Origin: CAIZWU01 sp942492905
GTDB taxonomy: Bacteria > Verrucomicrobiota > Verrucomicrobiia > Verrucomicrobiales > V1-33
Direction of reading: 5' to 3'
DNA: 64,000 nt
Assembly: GCA_942492905.1 (NCBI GenBank)
Contig: OW818657.1
Span: forward strand, 2,976,001-3,040,000
Shown: positions 33,258 to 42,904 of the stretch, in pieces
How positions within the stretch are numbered: the first letter of the stretch is position 1
Layout: each line of letters starts with the position of its first letter
Program-made: the position numbers and the translations under genes
Notes under the pieces: generated by a model
What the model saw: the letters and a program-made list of their open reading frames with translations, nothing else
Told to the model about the DNA's origin: nothing
The model's database searches: none

Positions 33258-34274
33258 TCAGGGAATCTGCGGATTGGGCAGGGTGAAATGAAAGAGGGAT
33301 CCTCCCCCTGGTTCCGGGGTGTAGCCGCAGTGACCGCCCTGGAGTTCAGTCAGGCGCCGGACGATGGGGAGACCGAGGCCGTGGGTGGCATTGGGATCGT
33401 GCAGGAGATGGAAAGGCCAGAAGACTTCGTGGGATGGCCTGGCGGGCACGCCGGGGCCGGAATCGCGGATCCAGAAGCGGTGGCCATGGGATTCCTTTTC
33501 CCAGCCCAGGGTGATCACGGGAGAGGGGCCGCTGTGCTGCAGGGCATTGTGGATCAGGTTCCACCAGATGAGTTCCAGCCAGGGGGCGACCCCTTCCACG
33601 GTGGGCCAGGAATCGGGCTGGTGGAGAACGGCCTGCTTTTGATAGAGCGGGCGCTCGAGGCGGAGCAGGGCTTCCTGGACTGCGGTTCCCATGTTGAGGG
33701 ATTTCCGGGGCAGGGGCTGGGCAATGGCTTTCAGCAGGAAACTGGTGCGGGTGATGATTTTGGTGATCTCATCAATGGAGGAAAAGACCGGCTTGGTGGA
33801 ATCGCTGGTGGAGGGCAGGGTTTCGGCCAGCATGTCCACCGTGGCGATGATGCCTCCGAGGGGAGTGCGCAGATCGTGGCTGACGCGCCGCGCCATGGTG
33901 AGCAGGTCCCCGCGCAGGCGGGCATGGTCCCGGCTCAGGGCGTGGCGGGCCGCCGCTTCCGTTAACACATGGGAAAGGGTCTCGACAGTCCAGCCATCCG
34001 GCGGGAGGGAACCGGGCTCCCCGCCGAACCGGAGCACCGCCCAACGGGGAAGGCTTTCCGCATCCAACAGATCTTCCGGGCGTGTCCCTCCCGCCGGTTC
34101 CTCCGGCGCGATGAGCAGTAATTCCAGCCCGGGGCAGGCAGGGTGTGCCACGGCGGTGGCCAGGTCCGGCACGGGGGTGGAAACCGCGAGGGGAAAGGCC
34201 TTGGCAAGTGCTCCGGCGAGAGCGGGAGGGAAGGCGGAAGCGGCCCCAAGGGTTAAAACAGAAAGCACTTTCAT
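33258..34274 (-). CDS. Histidine kinase with receiver-like N-terminus
   Basis: About 338 residues from ATG 34274; a TTG at 34352 overlapping the stop of the preceding gene would add 26 residues. Catalytic part: HisKA with RRVSHDLRTPLGGI, N-box WWNLIHNALQHS, G-boxes DSGPGVPA and THGLGLPIVRRLTEL. The first ~115 residues (MKVLSVLTLGAASAFPPALAGAL and so on) alternate beta and alpha like a receiver domain, but the position expected to hold the phospho-Asp reads LELLLIAPEE, so it would be a pseudo-receiver. Directly downstream of the hybrid kinase at 34349-37510, probably co-transcribed. Confidence 0.82.
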   Translation of the reverse strand: MKVLSVLTLGAASAFPPALAGALAKAFPLAVSTPVPDLATAVAHPACPGLELLLIAPEEPAGGTRPEDLLDAESLPRWAVLRFGGEPGSLPPDGWTVETLSHVLTEAAARHALSRDHARLRGDLLTMARRVSHDLRTPLGGIIATVDMLAETLPSTSDSTKPVFSSIDEITKIITRTSFLLKAIAQPLPRKSLNMGTAVQEALLRLERPLYQKQAVLHQPDSWPTVEGVAPWLELIWWNLIHNALQHSGPSPVITLGWEKESHGHRFWIRDSGPGVPARPSHEVFWPFHLLHDPNATHGLGLPIVRRLTELQGGHCGYTPEPGGGSLFHFTLPNPQIP

Positions 34275-34348
34275 ACAAAGGGACAGGCTGGTGGGAATGG
34301 AACAAATGTCAGAATGAGCCAGATCAGTCAGGGGAAAAAGTGACCGCC

Positions 34349-37300
34349 TCAACGGATGTTATCGATGGCCCGGCGCAGATCGGCAAACCGGACCGGTTTG
34401 ACCAGGTGGGTGACAAAACCGGCCTCCCGGCAGCGGACGAGATCATCTTCCATCCCATATCCACTGAGCGCAATGCCGCGCAGATGGTAGGCAGCCCGGA
34501 GTTTTTCCATCAATTGGATGCCGGTGCCGTCCGGCAGGCCGAGGTCCGAAACAACCAGGTCCAAGGCGCCCTGGTCGGCGGCAGCGAGGCCATCGGCCAC
34601 CGTGCTGGCGGTGACCACGGTGTGGCCGGCACGCCGCAGCAGGGTGCTCAGGGCTTCGAGGGTGGCGGCATGGTCTTCCACCAGCAGGATCCGCAGCGCC
34701 TTGGATTCCGGCCCGGCCCCTCTGCCTTCCTCGGCCGCAGTCCCGGGGGCTGGCTCGGCGATCCCGGAGGGAGGCTCCTTGGCATCCGGGAATTCCACCA
34801 CAAAAGTCGCTCCCCGCTTCCTTCCCTCACTGCGGGCCTCGATACGGCCTCCGTGCAGTTTGACAATGGCCCGGGCAATGGCAAGGCCCAGGCCAACCCC
34901 GCCAAAACGATGGTCGCCGGCGGTGATGGACTGCTCAAAAGGCAGGAAAATCTTTTCCAAGGCCGTGGGATCAATCCCAATGCCGGTATCCGAGACCGAG
35001 ACCGAAAACCACGTCTTCCCCTGCTCATCGGTTTCATCGCGCGTCTGGATGTGAATCCGTCCCCCTGCCGGGGTGAACTTGACCGCATTCCGCAACAGAT
35101 TCCAGATCACCTGCTGGAAGCGGGCCGGATCCACCAGAAGGCCGCTCCGGGGGGCGTCGAATTCCTGCTCAATGGTGAGGCCCCTGATCTGGGCGTCGCT
35201 GCGCACAATCTCCACCGCCAGACTGATCAGGGAGTGGGCATCCGAGGGTTCAGGACGCAGTTTGAGTTTGCCCCGGGAAATGGCGGTGAGGTCGAGGAGA
35301 TCGTCGATCAGGCGGGCCTCCAAGGCGATGTTCCGCTCCATCATGGCCATCTGATCACGCACTTCGGAGGGGAGGCGCTCATCATCCCGCAACGCGGCCG
35401 CCGTCATCAGCACGGGAGTCAGCGGGGTGCGCAATTCGTGGGAAAGGGCCGCGAGGAATTCATCCTTGGCCCGGCTGGCGCGCTCGGCTTCGCTTTGGGC
35501 GAGCTTGAGCTTGTGGATGTCGGTGTTGGTCCCGAACCATTTGGTGATGGCTCCGGTCTTGTCCCTCATCGCTTCCGCCCTGACAAGGAACCAGCGGTAA
35601 TCCCCATGCTCCGCGCCGCGGAGCCGGAATTCCACGGTATAACGTTCCCCGGTGGCGAGGGACTGCTGCCAGCTTCCCCCGGCCGCGGCGAGATCCTCCG
35701 GATGCACAAATTGTGTCCAGGAATGACCTAACACCATGGATTCGTCAGTGGTTCCGAAATACTTCAGGCACTGGCCGTTCACATAATCCAGCAGTCCGTC
35801 GGGAGTCGCAGTCCAAACCTGCAGGGAGATCACATCTCCCAGCAATTGGAAGCGTCCGGCCGATTCCGCTGCCGCCTGGGCGGCGGTTTCGGCGTGTTTC
35901 ATGGCCAGCACCAATTCTGATTCAGCGCGTTTCCGTTCCACCACAGTCCAGCAGCGCTCCACCACAGACTCGATGAGTGAGACATCGGACTCCGTCCACT
36001 GCCTGGGAGTGGTCTGATGGACGGCCATCATGGCGCGCAACTGGCCGTTTTTATGAAGAGGGCAGCAGATGATGGCCTTCACGCCAATGGCTTGGAAGGC
36101 CTGCAGTGCGGTGGAATCGGATAGTTCTTCCTCCACGTCCCGGATGACCAGCGTCCGGCCGGACTTCATTTTTTTCTCCACTCGCTCGCCAAAGTCGGAC
36201 AGATGGTATTCCCCCACCGTGGTTGGGCAACCATCCGTGTAGTCGTTGAGGATCGAAAAATGGCCGGTGTCAGGATCGGCCGAGGCATAGGCGCAGCGCG
36301 AGGCATTGAGGAAACGCCCGAGCATCTGCACCGAGCGTTCAATGATCGCAGTGCTGTCGGGCAGGGGCCGGATCTCATCTGCCAGATGATGGAGAAAAGC
36401 CAGGCGGCTTTCGCTCTCCTTCAGGCGCTGGGCGGCCTGGTGTTTTTCCGTGACATCGTGGAATACCAGAATGACGCCTCTGACCGCGCCATCCTTGCCC
36501 CGGATCGGAGCCGCCGAGTCCTCGATCGGGATCTCCCGGCCGTGACGCGACCGGAGCACCGTATGGTTCTCCACCCCAACAATAACATTTTCGCGGAGAA
36601 CCCGGTCCACGGGATTTTCCGCAGGGGCCCGGGTGTGTTCATGGAATATTTCAAACACTTCGGGCAGCGGTCTGCCCCGGGCCTCCTCTTGCGTCCACCC
36701 AAGGATCGCCTCTGCCACCGGATTGAGGAAATCGACCCGGCCTGCCGCGTCGGTCGCCACCACCGCATCCCCGATAGAGCGGAGCGTCACATGCATTTCC
36801 TCCGCCTGCTGGGCAGTCTCCCGCAGGCTGTCTTCATAGGACTGGCTGACGGTCCGGAGCAGCTGGCCCAGCCACCTCGTCAAGGCCGGGATCCCCAGAA
36901 GGGCGGCGATGCCAAAACCAAATAACACGGAGATCACCACCCGGTTCAAGGAAGCCGACCGCTTTTTGCGGAGCGCGGTTTCAGCTTCATTGAACGTCGC
37001 GAGCGAATTTATCGTCGCATCAAAGAGGGGAACCCCACGGGAAAGGAATCCGGGATTGCCCATCTGGCCGGGATCCTGACGGACCGCCCGCAGCTCCTCC
37101 ACGACAAAATCAAACCAGGTCCGGACCCGGTTGCGCAGATCCTTGACCAAGGCCAGCTGGCTGGGATCGTCCTTCACCAATTCCTCCAGGGTGTCCAGTT
37201 GGGCTGGGATGCCGCTGGAGCTGATGCCGTCTTCATATCCCTGCAGATAGTGGGTGTCCCCGCTGAGACGGAAGCCACGGAAACTGCTCTGCATGGACAA

Positions 37301-37510
37301 CAGCTGCATTTCAATGGTCCGGGTTTGCACCATCACCTCATCCGTGTGCGCGACCAGATCCGTGGCCCGCAGCAGATACAGCACCAAACCCAATAGCACA
37401 GCAATACATATGCCGAGGGTCAATGACAGAACCTGACTGGAACGCCGGAGGAGGTGACGGAAGACCCCGCTATCCAGCAAAGGCAAGGGGGGGGAGTTTT
37501 CATCTGACAT
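34349..37510 (-). CDS. Membrane hybrid histidine kinase, CHASE3-PAS-GAF-PAS-HisKA-HATPase-REC
   Basis: 1053 residues. Two membrane helices (about 25-48 and 190-212) enclose a CHASE3-type outer domain (TRTIEMQLLSMQSSFRGFRLSGDTHYLQGYEDG). Then PAS (about 235-360), GAF (385-525), PAS (550-670), HisKA with LSHELRTPLTPV, HATPase with NLLRNAVKFTP and GVGLGLAIARAIV, and a receiver with Asp in LVVSDLGLPDGT and KPVRFADLRRA at the end. Nearly the same kinase-receiver module as 30795-33209. The stop codon touches a TTG of the next gene downstream. Confidence 0.93.
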   Translation of the reverse strand: MSDENSPPLPLLDSGVFRHLLRRSSQVLSLTLGICIAVLLGLVLYLLRATDLVAHTDEVMVQTRTIEMQLLSMQSSFRGFRLSGDTHYLQGYEDGISSSGIPAQLDTLEELVKDDPSQLALVKDLRNRVRTWFDFVVEELRAVRQDPGQMGNPGFLSRGVPLFDATINSLATFNEAETALRKKRSASLNRVVISVLFGFGIAALLGIPALTRWLGQLLRTVSQSYEDSLRETAQQAEEMHVTLRSIGDAVVATDAAGRVDFLNPVAEAILGWTQEEARGRPLPEVFEIFHEHTRAPAENPVDRVLRENVIVGVENHTVLRSRHGREIPIEDSAAPIRGKDGAVRGVILVFHDVTEKHQAAQRLKESESRLAFLHHLADEIRPLPDSTAIIERSVQMLGRFLNASRCAYASADPDTGHFSILNDYTDGCPTTVGEYHLSDFGERVEKKMKSGRTLVIRDVEEELSDSTALQAFQAIGVKAIICCPLHKNGQLRAMMAVHQTTPRQWTESDVSLIESVVERCWTVVERKRAESELVLAMKHAETAAQAAAESAGRFQLLGDVISLQVWTATPDGLLDYVNGQCLKYFGTTDESMVLGHSWTQFVHPEDLAAAGGSWQQSLATGERYTVEFRLRGAEHGDYRWFLVRAEAMRDKTGAITKWFGTNTDIHKLKLAQSEAERASRAKDEFLAALSHELRTPLTPVLMTAAALRDDERLPSEVRDQMAMMERNIALEARLIDDLLDLTAISRGKLKLRPEPSDAHSLISLAVEIVRSDAQIRGLTIEQEFDAPRSGLLVDPARFQQVIWNLLRNAVKFTPAGGRIHIQTRDETDEQGKTWFSVSVSDTGIGIDPTALEKIFLPFEQSITAGDHRFGGVGLGLAIARAIVKLHGGRIEARSEGRKRGATFVVEFPDAKEPPSGIAEPAPGTAAEEGRGAGPESKALRILLVEDHAATLEALSTLLRRAGHTVVTASTVADGLAAADQGALDLVVSDLGLPDGTGIQLMEKLRAAYHLRGIALSGYGMEDDLVRCREAGFVTHLVKPVRFADLRRAIDNIR

Positions 37511-37685
37511 GGGAAGCGGGGGGGGGGCAGGATTGGAAACGCGGCTGGGCGGAAATTTCTCCCTTGGGACTCAAACACAAAGTGTCCGCCCCATGCAAGC
37601 CGCGTCATCCCCTCTGCCGCATTTCGGCCGGGAGAAAACACGCTGGTTGAGGCGGGTGAAGGTGGGGGGCCGCAGCCACAACAAA

Positions 37686-37713
37686 CCCGCAGCACGCCGG
37701 AGCGCGCTGCGGG
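37686..37713 (-). terminator. Terminator after the glycine-zipper gene
   Basis: CCCGCAGC and GCTGCGGG form a perfect 8-bp stem with a 12-nt loop. Read on the minus strand it is followed by TTTGTTGT. It lies 26 bp beyond the stop of the gene at 37739-38242. Confidence 0.7.
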
Positions 37714-37738
37714 TTGCCGCAGCAAGGGCCTTGCCCAT

Positions 37739-38242
37739 TTATTTGCCGTCCCGGTCGAAATCGCCGGGAATGGCCCGCTCCACCCGGTCCCAGGCGGCAC
37801 GGCTGGCGTCCTTGGCCTTCTCCCATGTCAGACGGGACTTGCCTTTGGTGCTCTCCCAGGCATCACGGAGGTCCGGTTCGGCGTCGTCGAACGAACGGCC
37901 CGGGTATTCACCATAAGCCGTGTATCCGGTGCGGTAGGCGGGACCGTAGTCGTCGTAGGATACAGCGGAATCGTAATAATCCTCGTTCCGGTAACTGTCC
38001 CGCCAGTAGGCGTCCTCCGCAGTGGGGTCTATGGCTTCGGCGGCTCCTTTGCCGGCAAGGCCACCGGCCACGGCGCCAATGGCTCCTCCGACGACGGTGC
38101 CAACCGGGCCGGCGGCCGAACCAAGTGCGGCGCCCGCTGCCGCACCACCTGCGGCGCCGAGCCCGGTGCCCACAGGGTGGGAACCAGGTTCGCCAGTGAT
38201 AGGGTCACGATTCAGATCACGGTTTTGAGTTTGGTTTTGCAT
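37739..38242 (-). CDS. Glycine-zipper membrane protein
   Basis: 167 residues from ATG 38242. A polar Asn/Gln/Arg N-terminus is followed by a Gly/Ala-rich zipper (GTGLGAAGGAAAGAALG to GAVAGGLAGKGAAEA, residues ~25-75) that can form paired membrane helices, then an Asp/Tyr-rich domain (AYWRDSYRNEDYYDSAVSYDDYGPAYRTGY) and a basic, amphipathic end. Glycine-zipper proteins of this design are common in stress-related gene neighbourhoods. The divergently placed DUF892 gene and the following envelope genes fit that theme. Exact function unknown. Confidence 0.75.
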   Translation of the reverse strand: MQNQTQNRDLNRDPITGEPGSHPVGTGLGAAGGAAAGAALGSAAGPVGTVVGGAIGAVAGGLAGKGAAEAIDPTAEDAYWRDSYRNEDYYDSAVSYDDYGPAYRTGYTAYGEYPGRSFDDAEPDLRDAWESTKGKSRLTWEKAKDASRAAWDRVERAIPGDFDRDGK

Positions 38243-38662
38243 GGTTTGGGGGGTTGGGGTTGGTTGCAGCCCCGGGAGGGGCGACGCCGACTCTCTATGC
38301 AGGGGGGATGCCACGGCCGATTTCCCCGATGGGGCGGGCTTCCGGGCCGGTGCACCATGGCAATTTGCGCCTGACCGGTCTGCCCTGGGGCGGCAATCTG
38401 CAAGGCTGGCCGGAATCATCGGACCTATGCGGGGGCAGGGAGTTGGCGGGGACTAGCAGATGATCGGCAGTGACGGCCGCTCCGGCTGGATATTCGCCTG
38501 CGGGACGGAATTCCCCACTGCAAAATGCAAGGTGCCATATGATGGACTCTTACAATTTGCCACGCGTTCCGGCCTGTTTACGTAGGTTTTACGGGAACCA
38601 AACAAAGGCATCGATTCTGCAAAGAAACGCGGGGTCCGCAAACAACCACGGCAACCCTACCC
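38243..38662. promoter_or_regulatory. Divergent promoter region with palindrome and direct repeat
   Basis: 420 bp without a gene between the glycine-zipper gene and the DUF892 gene. It holds TGCA-AAA-TGCA at 38519-38529, a shape shared with 40511-40523 and 46514-46527, and a direct repeat TTTACG/TTTACG at 38577-38582 and 38588-38593 (11-bp period), which could bind an OmpR-type regulator. GGGAACC follows at 38594. No promoter can be fixed by eye. Confidence 0.4.
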
Positions 38663-39154
38663 ATGAAACTCAATACTCTCCAGGATCTCTATATCCACGA
38701 ATTGAAGGACCTCTACAGCGCCGAGAAGCAGATTCTCAAAGCCCTGCCGCAGATGGCGAAGGCCGCGACTTCCCCCAAATTGAAAGCGGCCTTTGAAGCC
38801 CACCTCACGGAAACCAAGGAACATGTCACGAGGCTTGAAGAGGTGTTGGCTTTGTCAGGGGCAGGAACCCGCGGCCCCAAATGCAAGGGCATGGAGGGAC
38901 TGCTGGAGGAAGGGAAGGGCATGATCGAGGAGGAAGCGGATGAGGAAGTGCGTGACGCAGGATTGATCGCGGCAGCCCAGCGGGTGGAACATTATGAAAT
39001 GGCGGGCTATGGCTGTGTGCGCACTTATGCCAATCTGATGGGGCTGAAGGACGCGGCAAAAATCCTGCAGACCACTCTTGATGAAGAGGGGGCGGCTGAC
39101 AAAAAGCTGACGGAACTGGCCGAATCCGTCATCAACATCAAAGCCAACCAGTGA
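38663..39154 (+). CDS. DUF892 (YciF-type) ferritin-like protein
   Basis: 163 residues. Begins with LQDLYIHELKDLYSAEKQIL, the family signature, and continues with four long helices containing the Glu and His residues of a ferritin-like di-metal site (EAHLTETKEHVTRLEEV, RVEHYEMAGYG). Members are cytoplasmic, small and typically linked to stress. The stop overlaps the next start by four bases, so it is co-translated with the PLD protein. Confidence 0.92.
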   Translation: MKLNTLQDLYIHELKDLYSAEKQILKALPQMAKAATSPKLKAAFEAHLTETKEHVTRLEEVLALSGAGTRGPKCKGMEGLLEEGKGMIEEEADEEVRDAGLIAAAQRVEHYEMAGYGCVRTYANLMGLKDAAKILQTTLDEEGAADKKLTELAESVINIKANQ

Positions 39155-40413
39155 CTGTCCTTGCCGCCGTAATCCTGACGGTGTTGATCATGGTGATCCT
39201 CACCATCCTCGTCAATAATTTCATCCCGACCGAACGGAAAATCAAACATCACCTCCCCCACCACTACGGGATCCGGGATCCGCAGTTTGTCAGAGCCATT
39301 GGCCAACTGCTCGGACCGCCCGTGCTGGAGGGGAACACCGTGGACCTGTTGGAAAACGGGGTGCGTATCTTTCCGGCGATGCTGGAAGCCATTTCCCGGT
39401 CCACCAAAACGGTCACCCTGGAAACTTACATCTGGACCGAAGGCCAAGTGACCGAGCAGGTCTCCACCGCGTTGGCCGCCTGTGCGCAGCGCGGGGTCAA
39501 AGTCCATGTGCTGCTCGATGCGGCGGGCTGCGGCCTGACCGATGGGCCGACCATGGTCCGCATGCGGGAGGCCGGAGTGGAGGTGGAAGTCTATCACCTG
39601 TCCAATGTCGCCCGCTTCAATTTCCGGACTCACCGGAAGCTGCTGGTGACCGATGGTACCGTGGGCTTTATCGGGGGAGCCGGATTTGCCGATGAATGGC
39701 TGGGAGATGCGGATTCCGCCCAGCACTGGCGGGACACCCATTTCCGCGTCACAGGCCCGGTGGTGGCGCAGCTGCAGGCCGCCTTCAACGACAACTGGAT
39801 GAAGGCGCGGGCGCGGGTGCTGGACGGCAAGGATTATTTCCCCGCCCTCCAGCCCACCGGAAGCGTCAGTTGCCAGACCTTCAAAAGTTCCCCCCAGGAA
39901 GGCAGCGAGAGTGCCCGTCTCATGTTTCTGCTCTCCCTCGCCGCGGCAGAGCATTCCATCCATATTGGCAATGCCTACTTTGTCCCGGACGATCTCACGG
40001 TGGAGACCCTGCTCCAGGCCCGCCAACGCGGAGTCACCATCGATGTGATCATCCCGGGCGATCATCAGGATTCCAACATTGTCCGCCGGGCCTGCCGGGA
40101 ACGTTCGGGCAGACTGCTGGCAGCCGGGGTGAGGTTTTATGAATACCAGCCTACCATGTATCACTGCAAATGCCTCATCATCGATGGCCTCTGGTGTTCG
40201 GTGGGATCCTCCAATTTTGACAACCGGTCCTTCCGGCTCAATGACGAGGCCAATCTGAATATGCTGGACCCGGAGGTCGCCTCCCAGCTCACCAAGCAAT
40301 TTGTCAGGGACCGTTCCAACGCCCGCGAGGTCACCTATGAACAATGGCAAAACCGGCGGTGGGTCCGGAAGATTGCCGACAAAGGTTGCGCTCTGCTGCG
40401 GTCGCAGATTTGA
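39151..40413 (+). CDS. Cardiolipin-synthase-like PLD protein
   Basis: 420 residues; GTG 39151 overlaps the TGA of the DUF892 gene. An N-terminal membrane helix (VLAAVILTVLIMVILTILV) is followed by two phospholipase-D domains with HxK(x)4D motifs: HRKLLVTDGTVGFIGG and HCKCLIIDGLWCSVGSSNFDNRSF. This is the ClsA/ClsB-like arrangement that joins phosphatidylglycerol molecules to cardiolipin at the inner membrane, though other PLD phosphotransferases share it. Operon with a ferritin-like stress protein supports an envelope-stress role. Confidence 0.88.
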   Translation: MTVLAAVILTVLIMVILTILVNNFIPTERKIKHHLPHHYGIRDPQFVRAIGQLLGPPVLEGNTVDLLENGVRIFPAMLEAISRSTKTVTLETYIWTEGQVTEQVSTALAACAQRGVKVHVLLDAAGCGLTDGPTMVRMREAGVEVEVYHLSNVARFNFRTHRKLLVTDGTVGFIGGAGFADEWLGDADSAQHWRDTHFRVTGPVVAQLQAAFNDNWMKARARVLDGKDYFPALQPTGSVSCQTFKSSPQEGSESARLMFLLSLAAAEHSIHIGNAYFVPDDLTVETLLQARQRGVTIDVIIPGDHQDSNIVRRACRERSGRLLAAGVRFYEYQPTMYHCKCLIIDGLWCSVGSSNFDNRSFRLNDEANLNMLDPEVASQLTKQFVRDRSNAREVTYEQWQNRRWVRKIADKGCALLRSQI

Positions 40414-40510
40414 GCAGGGGTGGGGCGGCATCATGCTGAGGGGATCGCCAGCACCGCGGGAGCCGGGCGGGAAACCCTCAACAGAGCAACGGACCTGCCA
40501 CGACGCCATC

Positions 40511-40523
40511 TTGCAAAATGCAA
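40511..40523. promoter_or_regulatory. TTGCA-AAA-TGCAA palindrome upstream of glsB-like gene
   Basis: A perfect 5-bp dyad with a 3-nt A spacer, 109 bp before the GlsB-like start. The core is the same as at 38519-38529. Confidence 0.35.
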
Positions 40524-40631
40524 ACCGGGCGGGCCGGATTCCTGTTTTTTTGCGAGGGAAAAAGCAGGCTTCCGCTGTGGTTTCCCCCTTAGATCCGCCA
40601 TGGTACGGGGTATGCAGAGAAAGGCCGCACT

Positions 40632-40883
40632 ATGAATATCATCGGATCCATCATCATCGGCCTGATCACCGGCGTCGTCGCCAAACTGCTTCATCCCGGC
40701 AAGGATCCGGGAGGATTTGTTATTTCCATCCTGCTGGGATTGGCTGGCTCCCTGTTGGCAGGCTGGCTGGGCAAACTGCTGGGGTGGTATTCCGAGGGGG
40801 AGCCGGCCGGATTCATCTTCTCGGTCGTCGGCGCCATTATTCTGCTGGCGGGTTACCGGATGCTCGCCAAAAACAAATCCTGA
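40632..40883 (+). CDS. GlsB/YeaQ/YmgE family membrane protein
   Basis: 83 residues, three helices: about 2-20 (IIGSIIIGLITGVVAKLL), 28-47 (GGFVISILLGLAGSLLAGWL) and 57-75 (GFIFSVVGAIILLAGYRML). The pattern HPGKDPGGFVISILLGLAGSLLAGWLG is typical of the transglycosylase-associated (GlsB/YeaQ/YmgE) family, small inner-membrane stress proteins of unclear activity. Well-placed ATG 40632. Confidence 0.92.
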   Translation: MNIIGSIIIGLITGVVAKLLHPGKDPGGFVISILLGLAGSLLAGWLGKLLGWYSEGEPAGFIFSVVGAIILLAGYRMLAKNKS

Positions 40884-41133
40884 TGGGTTTGGAGGGCGGC
40901 CGGGGAACCAGCGGAACGGCCGGCGTGGCTGGAAGGGAAACCCTTGGAAAGGCAGGCGATGCTCCTTCCGTAATGAATGGAAGAGAGAGAGATTGACAGA
41001 CCCCGGCAAAATCTTCAGCCTTGTCCCCCAGGAGGGCGCGATGCGGGCCCGCTTGAGCGAAACCCTTTTCAGTGAGTTCCAGTCCCGCCGGATAAACGGG
41101 CATTTTATCTTTATCCACCACCTGCCTGCCGCT

Positions 41134-42699
41134 ATGAATACCACACCGCGCACCCGTCGGGAATTTCTGGGCCAAGTCGGCCAAGGGACTCTGATTGCCA
41201 CCCTCGGTGGTGGCCTGGCCAGTGAACTGGGCCTGACCCGGGCGGTGGCGGACGACGCCCCGGACCGGTTGGATTTCGGGGCACTGGAACCATTGGTCGG
41301 CCTGATGCAGGACACCCCGGTGGATCAACTGCTGCCCATGCTGGTGGGCAAACTCCACTCCGGCACCGCGTTGCGCGATCTGGTGGCGGCCGGGGCGTTG
41401 GCGAATGCGCGCACTTTCGGCGGCGAGGATTATGTGGGTTTCCACACCATCATGGCGCATGCTCCGGCCTATCATATGGCCATGGAGATGCCCGCCGGGC
41501 AGGAGGCCCTGCCTGTGCTGAAAGTGCTCTACCGCAATACCAACCGCATCCATGAGCACGGCGGCCGGAAGTCCGAGGTGCTGCATCCGGTCCAGCCGGT
41601 GCCGGTGGCCGAAGGCCAGGTGGGTGGAGAATTGCTGCAGGAGGCGATGCGCCGGAAGGATATGAATGCGGCAGAGCAGACCTTCGCCGCCCTGGCGGCC
41701 GGTTCGCCGGAGGATGCCTTCAATCATTTGTTGTATGCGGTGCAGGACCACACCGATGTGCATCGGGTAGTGCTCCCCTACCGCGCTTGGGATTTGCTGG
41801 GCCTGATCGGCAAGGAACAGGCGCATACCCTGCTGCGGCAATCCGTGCGTTATTGTGTGAAAGCGGAATCGTGGAACGGCGGGGGATCCTACGGCGAGCC
41901 GCGTCAGCTGCTGCCAAAACTGTTGGAGGAACACCAATTGCTGGGCCGTGCGCCCGGCGGACGGAAAGCCGAGGACGCCTGGGTGGACCAGTTCAGCCAG
42001 ACCATTTTCAAGTCCACTCCCTCCCAGGCCGCCGCCGCGGCGGCGGCGGCCCTGGCGGAAGGCATGGCTCCGGCGGACATCGGGGAAGCGATCACCCTTG
42101 CCGCGAATCAGCTGATCCTGCGCGACATGGGCCGCCGTCCGCAGGAGGAAGTCGCGGGCAAACCTCCCGGCAGCGTGCATGGCGATTCCATCGGAGTGCA
42201 TGCCTGCGACTCCGCCAATGCCTGGCGCAACATGGCGCGTGCCGGCAACACGCGGAACTGTTTTGCCAGCCTCATTCTCGGGGCCTATCAGGTGGCGCAG
42301 GACCGGATTGAGCGTGGCGGGGACTTCCTCAACTGGGAGCCGCTGCCGGTGGCCTATCATGTCAAGGGACTCCGCACCCCTGACCCCGCCGGTCTGCTGA
42401 AAGAGGCGGAGGAAGCCATCCGGGGCAATCTGCAGGCGCACGCTGCGGCGATCATTCACCGCTACGGCGAACTGGGCCACGATCCCAAAGAAGCGTTTGC
42501 CCTGATGCGGCGTTATGCGGTGAGCGAGGACGGCGCGCTGCATGCGGAGAAATTCTACCGCACGGTATCCGAGGAATTCAGCGCCACCCGGGCGGCCTTC
42601 CGTTGGCGTCATCTGACGGCTCTGGCGCGGGTCACCGCCAGTGAATTCGGCCGGCCTGCCGCCGGCATGGCACAGGCGCGGGAATTGCTCAAGGTGTGA
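41134..42699 (+). CDS. Tat-exported helical protein of unknown function
   Basis: 521 residues from ATG 41134. RTRREFLGQVGQGTLIATLGGGLAS is a twin-arginine signal, so the protein is exported folded, which suggests a cofactor. The mature part is helix-rich and contains many His residues (VGFHTIMAHAPAYHMAME, LLYAVQDHTDVHR, GVHACDSANAWRN, AAIIHRYGELGHD), which could bind metal. I do not recognise the family; secreted proteins of this kind occur in Planctomycetes and Verrucomicrobia. A TatC gene is at 59554-61260. Confidence 0.75.
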   Translation: MNTTPRTRREFLGQVGQGTLIATLGGGLASELGLTRAVADDAPDRLDFGALEPLVGLMQDTPVDQLLPMLVGKLHSGTALRDLVAAGALANARTFGGEDYVGFHTIMAHAPAYHMAMEMPAGQEALPVLKVLYRNTNRIHEHGGRKSEVLHPVQPVPVAEGQVGGELLQEAMRRKDMNAAEQTFAALAAGSPEDAFNHLLYAVQDHTDVHRVVLPYRAWDLLGLIGKEQAHTLLRQSVRYCVKAESWNGGGSYGEPRQLLPKLLEEHQLLGRAPGGRKAEDAWVDQFSQTIFKSTPSQAAAAAAAALAEGMAPADIGEAITLAANQLILRDMGRRPQEEVAGKPPGSVHGDSIGVHACDSANAWRNMARAGNTRNCFASLILGAYQVAQDRIERGGDFLNWEPLPVAYHVKGLRTPDPAGLLKEAEEAIRGNLQAHAAAIIHRYGELGHDPKEAFALMRRYAVSEDGALHAEKFYRTVSEEFSATRAAFRWRHLTALARVTASEFGRPAAGMAQARELLKV

Positions 42700-42904
42700 G
42701 GGGAAACATCAGGCAAAGCACGGAGGGAGATCCTTCAGGAACTGATAGCCTCAGGAGGTTGGCCCTCCAGCCGGAGCCGGGGATGGTCTGCCGAAACCAT
42801 TTGCTGGAATCGCGATTTGAGGTGGCAAAGTCTTCAGCGGCTCCGATGATCGGCGACGCTCCATCCGTCTGCCTTCCATGCCGCTGGTTTTCCAAGCCCT
42901 TCCC

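Noticed and set aside
40837..42612. 591-codon minus-strand frame over the Tat-exported gene
   Set aside because: Antisense shadow of the gene at 41134-42699, whose Tat signal is clear.
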